64,000 bases of DNA, taken from the NCBI RefSeq assembly GCF_018614195.1, contig NZ_JAGGOT010000004.1, positions 1 to 64,000 of the forward strand, in the 5' to 3' direction. This DNA is from Streptomyces sp. ISL-43 (lineage in GTDB: Bacteria > Actinomycetota > Actinomycetes > Streptomycetales > Streptomycetaceae). The notes under the pieces were generated by a model. That model did no database searches and was not told where the DNA came from. It worked only from the letters and a program-made list of their open reading frames with translations. Shown here in pieces: positions 51,558-60,994 of this stretch; positions within the stretch are counted from its first letter, which is position 1; each line of letters opens with the position of its first letter. A program made the position numbers and the translations under genes.

Positions 51558-52553
51558 ATGACCACGAACGACCTCGGCATCCACGCCACTGGCCTGACCA
51601 AGTCCTACGGAGGCCTCCGCGTCCTCGACGGCGTCGACCTGGCCGTCCCGCGCGGCAGCGTCCTCGCCCTCCTCGGCCCCAACGGCGCGGGCAAGACCAC
51701 CACGGTCCGCCTCCTCGCCACCCTCACCGCACCCGACCCCGGCTCCGGCACCGCGCGCGTCGCCGGGTACGACATCACCGCCGAACGAGCCCGCGTCCGC
51801 CGAAGCATCAGCCTCACCGGGCAGTTCGCCGCCGTCGACGACCTCCAGACCGGCGCCGAGATGCTCCGCATGACCGGCCGACTCTCCGGACTCTCCGCCC
51901 GCGCCGCCCGGTCCCGCGCCGACGAACTCCTCTCCCGCTTCGGACTCGCCGAAGCCGCCGGGCGCACGGCGAAGACCTACTCGGGCGGCATGCGCCGCCG
52001 CCTCGACCTCGCCGCGAGCCTCGTCGCCCGGCCCGAAGTGATCTTCCTGGACGAGCCGACCGCCGGGCTCGACCCGCGCAGCCGCCAGGACCTGTGGGAA
52101 CTCGTACGGGAACTGCGCGCCGACGGCACGAGCGTGCTGCTCACCACCCAGTACCTGGAGGAGGCCGACCGGCTCGCCGACCGCGTGGCCGTCCTGGCCG
52201 GCGGGCGGATCGCCGCCGAAGGCACCCCGTCGGACCTCAAGTCCCGCGTGGCGGGCCACCGCCTCGACATGACCCTCGCCAGCCGGGCCGCCTACGACGC
52301 ACTGGCCCCGCGCGCGGTCCGGCTCGCAGCGGGAGAGCCCGCCGCCGGGGCGGAGGGGGCCGCCGTTGCCGCGGAGGGCCTCACCCTCGCGCCGGAGGAG
52401 CTCGGCCTCAGCCTGCCCACCGACGGCAGCGCCGCCCACGTCCGGTCCCTGCTCGACGAACTCGACCCGGACCACACGGCCGTGGACCGCTTCACGGTCC
52501 GCGGCGCCACCCTCGACGACGTGTTCCTCACCCTGACGGGAGCCGCTCCGTGA
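51558..52553 (+). CDS. ABC transporter ATP-binding protein (DrrA-like drug exporter)
   Basis: 331 residues. Walker A LLGPNGAGKTTTVRLLATL (near 45), signature YSGGMRRRLDLAASLVARP (near 145), Walker B VIFLDEPTAGLDPRSR, and the extra C-terminal domain of the DrrA family (DELDPDHTAVDRFTVRGATLDDVFLTLTG). It energises the permease encoded next. The ATG at 51558 has AAGGGAG ten bases upstream. Probable role: antibiotic or drug efflux, induced when the TetR protein is relieved. Confidence 0.93.
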   Translation: MTTNDLGIHATGLTKSYGGLRVLDGVDLAVPRGSVLALLGPNGAGKTTTVRLLATLTAPDPGSGTARVAGYDITAERARVRRSISLTGQFAAVDDLQTGAEMLRMTGRLSGLSARAARSRADELLSRFGLAEAAGRTAKTYSGGMRRRLDLAASLVARPEVIFLDEPTAGLDPRSRQDLWELVRELRADGTSVLLTTQYLEEADRLADRVAVLAGGRIAAEGTPSDLKSRVAGHRLDMTLASRAAYDALAPRAVRLAAGEPAAGAEGAAVAAEGLTLAPEELGLSLPTDGSAAHVRSLLDELDPDHTAVDRFTVRGATLDDVFLTLTGAAP

Positions 52554-53398
52554 CCACCTCTGGAACTACCGCCGCCCACACCACCGGAACCGGAACCGCC
52601 GCCGGGACCGCCGTTGCGGCCCGCCCCGCCGTTCCCCCGACACGCCCCGCCGTCGCCGTGGCGTCCCTCGCCCTGGCCGGGCGCAGCCTCCGCATCAGCA
52701 GCCGTCAACCGGACGTCCTGATCACGGCCTTGATGCTGCCGGTCATGCTGATGCTCATCTTCGTGTACTTCTTCGGCGGGGCCATCGACACCGGGACGAC
52801 CTACGTGACCTACGTGGTCCCGGGAGCGATGCTGCTCTGCGCGGGCTTCGGCGCGGCGAGCACCGCCGTCAGCGTCGCCACCGACATGAAGGACGGCGTG
52901 ATCGACCGCTTCCGGTCCCTGGACATCGGCGGCGTACCGATCCTGGCCGGGCACGTCGCGGCCTCGGTCCTGCGCAATCTCGTGTCCACCGGCCTGGTCC
53001 TGGCCGTCGCCCTCGCCATCGGCTTCCGCCCGCAGGCCTCGCTGCCCGGCTTCCTGGCCTCGGCCGCGCTCCTGGTCGCGTACATCACCGCGATCTCGTG
53101 GCTGGCCGCGACGCTCGGGCTGCTCGCCGGCACGCCGGAGGCGGCGGGCGGCTTCACCTTCCTGATGATGTTCCTGCCGTACCCGTCCAGCGCGTTCGTC
53201 CCCATCGACACCATGCCCGGCTGGCTCCACGGCTTCGCCGACCACCAGCCGCTGACCCCGGTGATCGAATCCCTCCGGGCCCTGCTCCTGGCCCAGCCGA
53301 CGGGCGACGCCCCCTGGGTGGCCCTGGCGTGGTGCGCGGCCATCGGTGTGGTGTCCGTGACCCTGGCGGCCGTTTTCTTCGAACGGCGGACGCGCTAG
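52550..53398 (+). CDS. ABC-2 type permease (DrrB-like)
   Basis: 282 residues from GTG at 52550, overlapping the ATPase stop (GTGA). Six membrane helices with the ABC-2 pattern: SRQPDVLITALMLPVMLMLIFVYFFG, then the conserved DMKDGVIDRFRSLDIGGVPIL and WLAATLGLLAGTPEAAGGFTFLMMFLPYPSSAFVPIDTMPGWL. Forms the membrane part of the exporter with the preceding ATPase. Confidence 0.93.
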   Translation: MTTSGTTAAHTTGTGTAAGTAVAARPAVPPTRPAVAVASLALAGRSLRISSRQPDVLITALMLPVMLMLIFVYFFGGAIDTGTTYVTYVVPGAMLLCAGFGAASTAVSVATDMKDGVIDRFRSLDIGGVPILAGHVAASVLRNLVSTGLVLAVALAIGFRPQASLPGFLASAALLVAYITAISWLAATLGLLAGTPEAAGGFTFLMMFLPYPSSAFVPIDTMPGWLHGFADHQPLTPVIESLRALLLAQPTGDAPWVALAWCAAIGVVSVTLAAVFFERRTR

Positions 53399-53439
53399 GT
53401 GCGGTGCGCCGAGGCGGCCGGGAAGCGGCCGCGCACCGC

Positions 53440-53475
53440 CCCGCGGCGCGGCTCCGGGGGGAGCCGCGCCGCGGG
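53440..53475. terminator. Hairpin between the ABC permease and DUF1876 genes
   Basis: CCCGCGGCGCGGCTC (53440-53454) and GAGCCGCGCCGCGGG (53461-53475) give a perfect 15-bp stem with a CGGGGG loop between convergent genes. Confidence 0.85.
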
Positions 53476-53547
53476 CTGACCGGTCGCGCCCAGCCGGTGC
53501 GGTGGCGCGGCGGCTCGCGGTGGGCGGTCGGCGGCTGTCGTCAGCCG

Positions 53548-53820
53548 CTACCGATTGAGCGGATAGGAATGGCGTCCCGTCACCTCGTCGATCTCCGAGT
53601 GGGCCTTCTGCAGCATCTGGGACGCGAGGTCCATGAGCGCGCGAGCGCCCGCGATCTCTTCCCCGACCCGCAGCTGCTCCGGGTCGGAGGGGTGGCGCAT
53701 GGCGTAGCCGTGCGCCCTTATCTCGGAGCCGTCCCCGAGCCTGACCAGGGCCGCCGCACTGGTGCGGTGGCCCTCCTCGGTGAATTCGAGCTCCGCGTGC
53801 CACCCGACGAGCGTGGACAT
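53548..53820 (-). CDS. DUF1876 (dsRBD-like) small protein
   Basis: 90 residues: WHAELEFTEEGHRTSAAALVRLGDGSEIRAHGYAMRHPSD then VGEEIAGARALMDLASQMLQKAHSEIDE, the single-domain DUF1876 fold, often described as similar to a double-stranded-RNA-binding domain. ATG at 53820 with CCTGGAGGTGATGCACC upstream, a good ribosome site. Function unknown; abundant paralogues exist in Streptomyces. Confidence 0.9.
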   Translation of the reverse strand: MSTLVGWHAELEFTEEGHRTSAAALVRLGDGSEIRAHGYAMRHPSDPEQLRVGEEIAGARALMDLASQMLQKAHSEIDEVTGRHSYPLNR

Positions 53821-53943
53821 GGTGCATCACCTCCAGGGGGTCACCCTCCCTCCCAGGGTGCGCCTGCGGCGGGTGGAGCGCGAGTTCAGGCGTTCGGGCA
53901 TCTGGGGCAATCCCGCTCGCGCGGCGCGCCGCGCGCCGATGAC

Positions 53944-53985
53944 CACGGACCGCGACCGATCGATCACAGAACGCAGCGGTCCGTG
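53944..53985. promoter_or_regulatory. Inverted repeat upstream of a small secreted peptide gene
   Basis: CACGGACCGC (53944-53953) and GCGGTCCGTG (53976-53985) are perfect 10-bp arms around 22 bases containing GATCGATC. It ends 17 bp before the ATG at 54003. It could be an operator or a hairpin in the 5' leader next to the ribosome site GGAAGGAA. Confidence 0.5.
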
Positions 53986-54002
53986 AACGGAAGGAACCCC
54001 AC

Positions 54003-54152
54003 ATGCCGAAGATCAAAACGATCGTGTTCGCCCTCGGGCTCGCGCTCGCCACTCTCTTCCTGGCCTCGGCGCCCGCGAGCGCCTGCGGCAAGACCGTGCG
54101 CATCGAGGGCAGCGGCACGGGAGCGATCCGCATCAACAAGATCCGCTACTAG
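54003..54152 (+). CDS. Small secreted peptide, unknown function
   Basis: 49 residues from ATG 54003 with GGAAGGAA about eight bases upstream. A signal peptide (MPKIKTIVFALGLALATLFL, cut after ASA) leaves a short mature peptide that begins CGKTVRIEGSGTGAIRINKI and contains one Cys. Basic and possibly a surface or signalling peptide. No family recognised. Confidence 0.65.
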   Translation: MPKIKTIVFALGLALATLFLASAPASACGKTVRIEGSGTGAIRINKIRY

Positions 54153-54251
54153 GACGTCGCGCCATCGGGGACGACACCCCGTGACCCGGGCCCGACCGAA
54201 GTGAGTACCCGCACTCATGTGCCGACTCCCCCGCCCCGGTTGACTGGCGTC

Positions 54252-54644
54252 ATGAACCTGAACCGGAACACGGGGCCGGACCTGGGCCGGGACCTGGCCC
54301 CCGGCCTGGATCCCTCGCGGGACCCCCGGGCGTTCATCGCCCCGCTCGTCTCCAGCCTGCTGACGCTGCCGCTCGGCGCCGTCGCGTTGTTCTTCGTCGC
54401 GCTGTCGCCGATGGCCTGCGACTCCTGCGGGGACACCGCCAGTGACCGGTTCGACGCCTCCTACGGCGTCGCCTTCACCGTCTTCGCAGCCGGGCTGCTC
54501 CTGGTCCTGGGCCTGCTCGTCGCCGCCTGGGCCCTGCCCTGGGAGCGGCGCAACTCCGGCCGCCGGGTGGTGCTCGCGCTCACCGCCCCGGCGGCCGTGG
54601 CCCTCGACTACGCCGTCTTCTACGGGATCGTCGACTGGCCTTAG
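54252..54644 (+). CDS. Small membrane protein, unknown function
   Basis: 130 residues from ATG at 54252; an in-frame GTG at 54201 would add 17. Three hydrophobic segments: [48 protein letters not shown] and [20 protein letters not shown]; a Cys-rich loop ([11 protein letters not shown]) separates the first two. Ends by overlapping the hemB stop by four bases, convergently. No known family. Confidence 0.7.
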   Translation: MNLNRNTGPDLGRDLAPGLDPSRDPRAFIAPLVSSLLTLPLGAVALFFVALSPMACDSCGDTASDRFDASYGVAFTVFAAGLLLVLGLLVAAWALPWERRNSGRRVVLALTAPAAVALDYAVFYGIVDWP

Positions 54645-55642
54645 CGCTCCGCGCGCAGCCAACCCGCCACTTCGGTCGCCCAGTACGTCAGGATCGTGTC
54701 CGCGCCCGCCCGCTTGATGCCGAGCAGGGTCTCCAGGATGGCCCGGTCGCGTTCGATCCAGCCCTTCTCCGCCGCCGCCTCGATCATCGCGAACTCGCCG
54801 CTGATCTGGTACGCGGCCACCGGTACGTCGACCGCCTGCGCGACCCGGTACAGGATGTCGAGGTACGGTCCGGCCGGCTTGACCATCACCATGTCGGCGC
54901 CCTCCTCCAGGTCGAGGGCGAGCTCGCGCAGCGACTCCCGGGCGTTCGCCGGGTCCTGCTGGTAGCTCTTGCGGTCGCCCTGGAGCGAGGAGGCGACGGC
55001 CTCGCGGAACGGGCCGTAGAAGGCGGAGGAGTACTTCGCCGTGTACGCGAGGATCGAGACGTCCTCGTGGCCCGTCTCGTCCAGCGCGTCGCGGATGACG
55101 CCGACCTGGCCGTCCATCATCCCGCTGGGGCCGACCACGTGGACGCCCGCGTCGGCCTGGACCTGCGCCATCTCGGCGTAGCGCTCCAGCGTCGCGTCGT
55201 TGTCCACGCGCCCGTGCTCGTCCAGGACCCCGCAGTGCCCGTGATCGGTGTACTCGTCCAGGCACAGGTCCGACATGATCACCAGGTCGTCCCCGACCTC
55301 GGCCTTCACGTCGCGGATCGCGACCTGCAGGATCCCGTCCGGCTCGGTGCCCGCCGTGCCCCGCGCGTCCTTGTTCTCGTCGGCCGGGACCCCGAACAGC
55401 ATGATCCCCGAGACGCCCGCCTCGACCGCCTCGACGGCGGCCTTGCGCAGCGTGTCCCGGGTGTGCTGGACCACGCCCGGCATCGCCGAGATGGCGAGCG
55501 GCTCGCTGATGCCCTCCCGTACGAACGCCGGGAGGATCAGGTCCGAGGGGTGCAGCCTGGTCTCCGCGACCATGCGCCGCATCGCCGGGGTGGTGCGCAG
55601 CCGCCGGGGCCGCGATCCGGGGAAGGATCCGTACGTGCTCAT
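54641..55642 (-). CDS. hemB: Porphobilinogen synthase (delta-aminolevulinic acid dehydratase)
   Basis: 333 residues. The two active-site lysines are Lys203 ([14 protein letters not shown]) and Lys255 ([11 protein letters not shown]), which hold the two 5-aminolevulinate molecules. A zinc-type site is suggested by [15 protein letters not shown] (Cys127, Cys137). It condenses two 5-aminolevulinate to porphobilinogen. Lies downstream of the hemD terminator and has its own start (ATG 55642). Confidence 0.96.
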   Translation of the reverse strand: MSTYGSFPGSRPRRLRTTPAMRRMVAETRLHPSDLILPAFVREGISEPLAISAMPGVVQHTRDTLRKAAVEAVEAGVSGIMLFGVPADENKDARGTAGTEPDGILQVAIRDVKAEVGDDLVIMSDLCLDEYTDHGHCGVLDEHGRVDNDATLERYAEMAQVQADAGVHVVGPSGMMDGQVGVIRDALDETGHEDVSILAYTAKYSSAFYGPFREAVASSLQGDRKSYQQDPANARESLRELALDLEEGADMVMVKPAGPYLDILYRVAQAVDVPVAAYQISGEFAMIEAAAEKGWIERDRAILETLLGIKRAGADTILTYWATEVAGWLRAER

Positions 55643-55682
55643 CTTCAGTCGCCTCTTCGAGCATCGAGAACAGTCCGGACAA

Positions 55683-55720
55683 GGGTAGGGCCCGGGTGCG
55701 CCTGCACCCGGGCCCTACCC
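55683..55720 (-). terminator. Terminator of the rex-hemACD operon
   Basis: GGGTAGGGCCCGGGTGC (55683-55699) and GCACCCGGGCCCTACCC (55704-55720), a perfect 17-bp stem around GCCT, directly after the hemD stop at 55734 and before hemB. Confidence 0.85.
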
Positions 55721-55733
55721 CCTAACGCCCCCA

Positions 55734-57401
55734 TCAGGTCGTACGGCGCCTGCGCGCCCCCGGGCGCCGCTCGCTCGGCCGGTACACGTTCTCCCCGGCC
55801 TCCTTGGCGGCCTCGCGGCGCGCGGCCCCGTACTCCGCCAGGGCTTCGGCCAGCTTGCCGACGCTCGGCTCGGGCGACAGGACGTCGACCCGCAGGCCGT
55901 GCTCCTCGGCCGTCTTGGCCGTCGCCGGGCCGATGCACGCGATGACGGTGACGTTGTGCGGCTTGCCGGCGATGCCGACCAGGTTCCGCACGGTCGACGA
56001 GGACGTGAAGAGCACGGCGTCGAAGCCGCCGCCCTTGATCGCCTCGCGGGTGTCCTGCGGCGGCGGGGAGGCGCGCACGGTCCGGTAGGCGGTGACGTCG
56101 TCGACCTCCCACCCGAGCTCGATCAGCCCGGCGACCAGGGTCTCGGTGGCGATGTCGGCGCGCGGCAGGAAGACGCGGTCGATCGGGTCGAAGACCGGGT
56201 CGTACGGCGGCCAGTCCTCCAGCAGTCCGGCGGCGGACTGCTCGCCGCTGGGCACGAGGTCGGGCTTGACGCCGAACTCCACCAGCGCGGCGGCGGTCTG
56301 CTCGCCCACGGCGGCGACCTTGATGCCGGCGAAGGCACGGGCGTCGAGCCCGTACTCCTCGAACTTCTCGCGTACGGCCTTGACCGCGTTCACCGAGGTG
56401 AAGGCGATCCACTCGTAGCGGCCGGTGACGAGCCCCTTGACCGCCCGCTCCATCTGCTGCGGGGTGCGCGGCGGCTCCACGGCGATGGTCGGCACCTCGT
56501 GCGGCACGGCGCCGTACGAACGCAGCTGGTCGGAGAGCGAGGCTGCCTGCTCCTTGGTGCGCGGTACGAGCACGCGCCAGCCGAACAGCGGCTTCGACTC
56601 GAACCAGGACAGCTCCTCGCGGCGCGCGGCGGCGCCGTGCTCCCCGACCACGGCTATGACGGGCCGCGAACCCTCCGGGGAGGGGAGGATCTTGCCCTGC
56701 TTGAACACCTGGGCGATGGTGCCCAGGGTCGCGCTCCAGGTCCGCTGGCGGGTCGTCGTACCGGCCACGGTCACGGTGAGCGGGGTGTCGGGCTTGCGCC
56801 CGGCGCTCACCAGCTCGGCGGCGGCCGCGGACACCGTCTCCAGCGTCGCGGAGACGACGAGGATGCCGTCGCTGGCACCCACCTCGCTCCAGCAGCGCTG
56901 GGAGGCGTTGCGCGCGTCCACGAACCGCACGTCCGCGCCCTGCTTGCCGCTGAGCGGCACACCGGCGTACGCGGGCACGCCGACGGCGGTCGCGACACCG
57001 GGGACGACCTCGAAGGGGATGCCCCCGGTGGCGCAGGCGAGCATCTCCTCGGCCGCGTTCCCGTCGAGTCCGGGGTCGCCGGTGACGGCACGGACGACCC
57101 GCCTGCCGGAGCGCGCGGCCTCCATGACAAGATTGGCGGCATCTCGGATCACCGGGAGCCCGGCGGCTGCTGACTTCTCGTCAGCGATCGTCAGCTGCGG
57201 CGTGTCCACCCCCGCGCGCGCATGCGAACGTACGACCTCGAGTACCTCGGGCTCCGCGATCAGGACGTCCGCGGCGCCGAGTGCCTCGACGGCGCGCAGC
57301 GTCAGCAGACCCGGGTCGCCCGGACCGGCACCGAGGAAGGTGACGTGCCCGTGGACGGCGACCGCCGGAAAAGCGGAGGTGGTGGGACTTGTGGGGTTCA
57401 A
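55734..57401 (-). CDS. hemD: Bifunctional uroporphyrinogen-III C-methyltransferase / uroporphyrinogen-III synthase
   Basis: 555 residues. The N-terminal ~250 residues are a SUMT (CobA-like) methyltransferase: VTFLGAGPGDPGLLTLRAVEALGAADVLIA, then RVVRAVTGDPGLDGNAAEEMLAC and FEVVPGVATAVGVPAYAGVPLS. The C-terminal half is HemD: GWRVLVPRTKEQAASLSDQLRSYGAVPHEVPTI, FTSVNAVKAVREKFEEYG and VLFTSSSTVRNLVGI. The fusion links uroporphyrinogen III to siroheme and cobalamin. TTG start at 57401 overlaps the hemC stop (TTGA) with GGAG upstream. Confidence 0.93.
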   Translation of the reverse strand: MNPTSPTTSAFPAVAVHGHVTFLGAGPGDPGLLTLRAVEALGAADVLIAEPEVLEVVRSHARAGVDTPQLTIADEKSAAAGLPVIRDAANLVMEAARSGRRVVRAVTGDPGLDGNAAEEMLACATGGIPFEVVPGVATAVGVPAYAGVPLSGKQGADVRFVDARNASQRCWSEVGASDGILVVSATLETVSAAAAELVSAGRKPDTPLTVTVAGTTTRQRTWSATLGTIAQVFKQGKILPSPEGSRPVIAVVGEHGAAARREELSWFESKPLFGWRVLVPRTKEQAASLSDQLRSYGAVPHEVPTIAVEPPRTPQQMERAVKGLVTGRYEWIAFTSVNAVKAVREKFEEYGLDARAFAGIKVAAVGEQTAAALVEFGVKPDLVPSGEQSAAGLLEDWPPYDPVFDPIDRVFLPRADIATETLVAGLIELGWEVDDVTAYRTVRASPPPQDTREAIKGGGFDAVLFTSSSTVRNLVGIAGKPHNVTVIACIGPATAKTAEEHGLRVDVLSPEPSVGKLAEALAEYGAARREAAKEAGENVYRPSERRPGARRRRTT

Positions 57402-58366
57402 AGCGACCGCTCCCCCATCAGACCGGCCGCGCCCTTGGCCAGCATCTCGTCCGCGAGTTCGCGGCCGAGCGCCATGGCCTCGTCGTACGACTGGGGCACG
57501 GGACCGGTGGTGGACATCTGCACCAGCGTGGAACCGTCGAGGGTTCCCACGACTCCACGCAAGCGCATCTCATTGACAGTCTGCCCGTCGGCCAGCAGGT
57601 CGGCGAGCGCCCCCACGGGGGCGCTGCAGCCGGCCTCCAGGGCGGCGAGCAGGGCGCGTTCCGCGGTCACGGCGGCCCGGGTGTACGGGTCGTCGAGCTC
57701 GCCGAGCGCGGCGATCAGGTCCGTGTCGGACGCGAGGCACTCCACGGCCAGGGCACCCTGGCCGGGTGCGGGCAGCACGTTGTCGACGGAGATCAGGTCG
57801 GTGGCCTCGTCGCCGCGGCCGATCCGGTTGAGCCCGGCGGCGGCGAGGACGACGGCGTCGAGCTCTCCGTTCCGCACGTAGCCGATCCGGGTGTCGACGT
57901 TGCCGCGGATGGCGACGGTCTCGATGACCTTGCCCAGCGACTTGGCGTAGGCGTGCAGCTGCGACCTGCGGCGGGGCGAACCGGTACCGACGCGCGCGCC
58001 GTCGGGCAGCTGCTCGAAGGTCAGGCCGTCGCGCGCGACGAGCGCGTCCCGGGGGTCCTCGCGCTGCGGCATGGCCGCGATGACGAGGTCGTCGGGCTGC
58101 GTGGTGGGCAGGTCCTTCAGCGAGTGCACGGCGAAGTCGACCTCGCCGCGTACGAGGGCCTCGCGCAGGGCGGTGACGAAGACGCCGGTGCCGCCGATCT
58201 GCGAGAGGCTCTCGCGGGACACGTCACCGTAGGTCGTGATCTCCACGAGCTCGACGGGCCGGCCGGTGATCGCCCGTACCGCCTCGGCTACATGTCCGGA
58301 CTGGGACATGGCCAGCTTGCTTCGCCGCGTGCCGAGCCGGAGAGGCTGGTCGAGACGTGGATTCAT
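57398..58366 (-). CDS. hemC: Hydroxymethylbilane synthase (porphobilinogen deaminase)
   Basis: 322 residues. The dipyrromethane-cofactor Cys lies in LEAGCSAPVGALA (Cys247), the catalytic Asp in VHSLKDLPTTQ (Asp85), and substrate-binding basic residues in GTGSPRRRSQLHAY and IRGNVDTRIG. ATG at 58366 overlaps the hemA stop (ATGA). It polymerises four porphobilinogen units into hydroxymethylbilane for HemD. Confidence 0.96.
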   Translation of the reverse strand: MNPRLDQPLRLGTRRSKLAMSQSGHVAEAVRAITGRPVELVEITTYGDVSRESLSQIGGTGVFVTALREALVRGEVDFAVHSLKDLPTTQPDDLVIAAMPQREDPRDALVARDGLTFEQLPDGARVGTGSPRRRSQLHAYAKSLGKVIETVAIRGNVDTRIGYVRNGELDAVVLAAAGLNRIGRGDEATDLISVDNVLPAPGQGALAVECLASDTDLIAALGELDDPYTRAAVTAERALLAALEAGCSAPVGALADLLADGQTVNEMRLRGVVGTLDGSTLVQMSTTGPVPQSYDEAMALGRELADEMLAKGAAGLMGERSL

Positions 58367-60105
58367 GATGCCCGTCCTGAGTCGTCGTTCTTGTCTGCCG
58401 CGTCCGCCCGGCTGACGGAGGCCACCGTCTGCGGGTCGAGATCGAAGAGTTCGCGCAGTGCTTCGGCGTACCCGGCGCCGCCGGGCTCGCTCGCGAGCTG
58501 CTTGACGCGCACGGTCGGCGCGTGGAGGAGCTTGTCGACGACGCGCCGCACGGTCTGAGTCACTTCAGCCCGCTGCCGATCGTCGAGATCGGGCACCCGT
58601 CCGTCGAGCCGCGCCACTTCCATGGCGACGACCTCGGCGGCCATGGCGCGCAGGGCGACCACGGTGGGCGTGATGTGCGCGGCCCGCTGGGCGGCCCCGA
58701 ACGCGGCCACTTCCTCGGCCACTATCCCGCGCACGGCGTCGACGTCGGCGGCCATCGGCGCGTCGGCGCTCGCTTCGGCCAGCGACTCGATGTCGACCAG
58801 CCGTACGCCGGGGATCCGGTGCACGGCCGCGTCGATGTCGCGCGGCATGGCCAGGTCCAGCAGAGCGAGCCGTACGGGCTGCGCGTCCACCAGGCTGCGG
58901 GCCCCCTTGCGGGGCTGCCGCTGCGCGGCCGCCTCACCCTGGTCGGCCCAGGTGCCGTGGAGTTCCAGGGAGCTGGCGTCGACCCCGGTCAGCGCGGCCC
59001 GCCCGCCGGAAGTCGGCGAGTCCAGCCCGACGGGACACCCGTCGGACTCCTCGACGGCAACCTTGCTCCGCACGGCCCCGCCATCGGCGATCCGCTGCCC
59101 CCCGGCAGAAGCCGCGACGAGCCGCGCCACGAGCTCGGAATCCAGCCCCGCCGGCGTTTGCGGCGCGGGGGTCCGGGTGCCGGCGCCCGCCGGCGGCTCC
59201 GCACCGTCAAAGGGTCCGGGCTCGCCCGGGGAACGGTGGAAGGGAGGGTAGGGGACGGTCCCCGCAGGGCCCGCCTCCACCGCGGCCGCGACATCGTCCC
59301 CGGTCAGCACCAGCCCGGTCGCACCCGTGCACGACACGACGACATCGACTCGTGTCAGCTCGTCGGCGACGACGGACATCGGCACCGCGGACGCCCCCAC
59401 CCCGGCGCCCGAGGCAACCAGAATCTCGGCAAGCCGCTCCGCCCGCTCGGCGGTCCGGTTGGCCACGACGATCTCGGCGAAGCCGACCCGCGCCAGCGTC
59501 GCCGCCGCCAGCGACGACATCGACCCGGCCCCGATGACGAGCGCCCGCTTCCCCGCGGCCCACTCCTCCACCGGCACGTGCACGGCGAGCTGCTCCAGCC
59601 CGAAGGTCACCAGCGACTGCCCGGCCCGGTCGATCCCGGTCTCGGAGTGCGCCCGCTTGCCGACCCGCAGCGCCTGCTGGAAGAGGTCGTTGATGAGACG
59701 GCCGGCGGTGTGGAGCTCCTGCCCCAGCGCCAGCGCGTCCTTGATCTGGCCGAGGATCTGCCCCTCGCCGACGACCATCGAGTCCAGCCCGCACGCCACC
59801 GAGAACAGGTGGTGCACCGCCCGGTCCTCGTAGTGCACGTACAGATACGGAGTGAGCTCCTCCAGAGCCACGCCGCTGTGCTGCGCGAGCAAGGTGGAAA
59901 GCTCGGCCACGCCCGCGTGGAACTTGTCCACGTCGGCGTACAGCTCGATGCGGTTGCACGTGGCGAGCACCGCCGCCTCCGCCGCCGGCTCCGCGGCCAG
60001 CGTGTCGTGCAGCAGCTTGACCTTGGCATCTGCGGGCAGCGAGGCGCGCTCCAGCACGCTCACGGGCGCACTGCGGTGGCTCAGCCCTACGACGAGCAGA
60101 CTCAT
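58363..60105 (-). CDS. hemA: Glutamyl-tRNA reductase with a long insertion
   Basis: 580 residues against about 420 in most bacteria. The catalytic Cys is in AVLATCNRIELYA (Cys50), conserved HLFSVACGLDSMVVGEGQILGQ (about 99-120), and the NADPH-binding domain starts with ALVIGAGSMSSLAAATL. Residues about 279-408 form a Pro/Gly-rich insertion with no known function, typical of Streptomyces HemA. It reduces glutamyl-tRNA to glutamate-1-semialdehyde for HemL. ATG at 60105 overlaps the rex stop (ATGA). Confidence 0.95.
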   Translation of the reverse strand: MSLLVVGLSHRSAPVSVLERASLPADAKVKLLHDTLAAEPAAEAAVLATCNRIELYADVDKFHAGVAELSTLLAQHSGVALEELTPYLYVHYEDRAVHHLFSVACGLDSMVVGEGQILGQIKDALALGQELHTAGRLINDLFQQALRVGKRAHSETGIDRAGQSLVTFGLEQLAVHVPVEEWAAGKRALVIGAGSMSSLAAATLARVGFAEIVVANRTAERAERLAEILVASGAGVGASAVPMSVVADELTRVDVVVSCTGATGLVLTGDDVAAAVEAGPAGTVPYPPFHRSPGEPGPFDGAEPPAGAGTRTPAPQTPAGLDSELVARLVAASAGGQRIADGGAVRSKVAVEESDGCPVGLDSPTSGGRAALTGVDASSLELHGTWADQGEAAAQRQPRKGARSLVDAQPVRLALLDLAMPRDIDAAVHRIPGVRLVDIESLAEASADAPMAADVDAVRGIVAEEVAAFGAAQRAAHITPTVVALRAMAAEVVAMEVARLDGRVPDLDDRQRAEVTQTVRRVVDKLLHAPTVRVKQLASEPGGAGYAEALRELFDLDPQTVASVSRADAADKNDDSGRAS

Positions 60106-60920
60106 GCCGGCATCACCGCCGGGACGTCGCCCTCGGGGCCGTTCTTGCGCGCGACGGCGGCGGCCCGCCCGGCGGGCGGGACCACGGCGGCGGCCGGAGC
60201 CGCACCGGTGCCGGTGCCCGCGGCGGAGCCGCCGGCGGCAGCGGCGGCGGCCGCTTCCTCGCCGGCCTTGCGCTGCTCGTGGAACGCCAGGATCTGCAGC
60301 TCGATCGACAGGTCGACCTTGCGCACGTCGACGCCCTCGGGCACGGACAGCACGGTGGGCGCGAAGTTCAGGATGGAGGTGACCCCGGCGGCGATCAGCC
60401 GCTCGGAGACCTGCTGCGCCGCACCGGCCGGGGTCGCGATGACCCCGATCGAGACGCCGTTCTCCTCGATGATCCGCTCCAGCTCATCGGTGTGCTGTAC
60501 GGGCATGCCCGCGACGGGCTTGCCGGCCATGGCCGGGTCGGCGTCGATGAGCGCCGCCACGCGGAAGCCGCGGGACGCGAAGCCGCCGTAGTTGGCGAGG
60601 GCCGCGCCCAGGTTGCCGATGCCGACGATGACGACGGGCCAGTCCTGGGTCAGTCCGAGCTCGCGGGAGATCTGGTAGACGAGGTATTCCACGTCGTATC
60701 CGACCCCGCGCGTCCCGTAGGAGCCGAGGTAGGAGAAGTCTTTGCGCAGCTTCGCGGAGTTGACTCCTGCGGCCGCGGCGAGCTCCTCGGAGGACACCGT
60801 GGGCACCGATCGCTCGGAGAGCGCGGTGAGGGCACGCAAGTACAGCGGAAGCCGGGCGACAGTGGCCTCGGGAATACCTCGGCTGCGGGTCGCCGGTCGG
60901 TGAGTTCGGCCAGTTGCCAC
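60102..60920 (-). CDS. rex: Redox-sensing transcriptional repressor Rex
   Basis: 272 residues from GTG 60920 (AGGAG five bases upstream). The winged helix is RLPLYLRALTALSERSVPTVSSEELAAAAGVNSAKLRKDFSYLGSYGTRGVGYDVEYLV (about 23-80), followed by the NAD(H)-binding Rossmann fold with VVIVGIGNLGAALANYGG. NADH binding releases it from DNA. The C-terminus has a poly-Ala/Pro tail (about 225-272) not found in all Rex proteins. First gene of rex-hemA-hemC-hemD, with its own operator at 60995-61016. Confidence 0.95.
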   Translation of the reverse strand: MATGRTHRPATRSRGIPEATVARLPLYLRALTALSERSVPTVSSEELAAAAGVNSAKLRKDFSYLGSYGTRGVGYDVEYLVYQISRELGLTQDWPVVIVGIGNLGAALANYGGFASRGFRVAALIDADPAMAGKPVAGMPVQHTDELERIIEENGVSIGVIATPAGAAQQVSERLIAAGVTSILNFAPTVLSVPEGVDVRKVDLSIELQILAFHEQRKAGEEAAAAAAAGGSAAGTGTGAAPAAAVVPPAGRAAAVARKNGPEGDVPAVMPA

Positions 60921-60994
60921 GATGCTCCTGCGGGATGAGCGGGGCTGCAGGTGGCCACTTGTCCCAGGACCACCCCGTCGAATGCAGGCTATGT

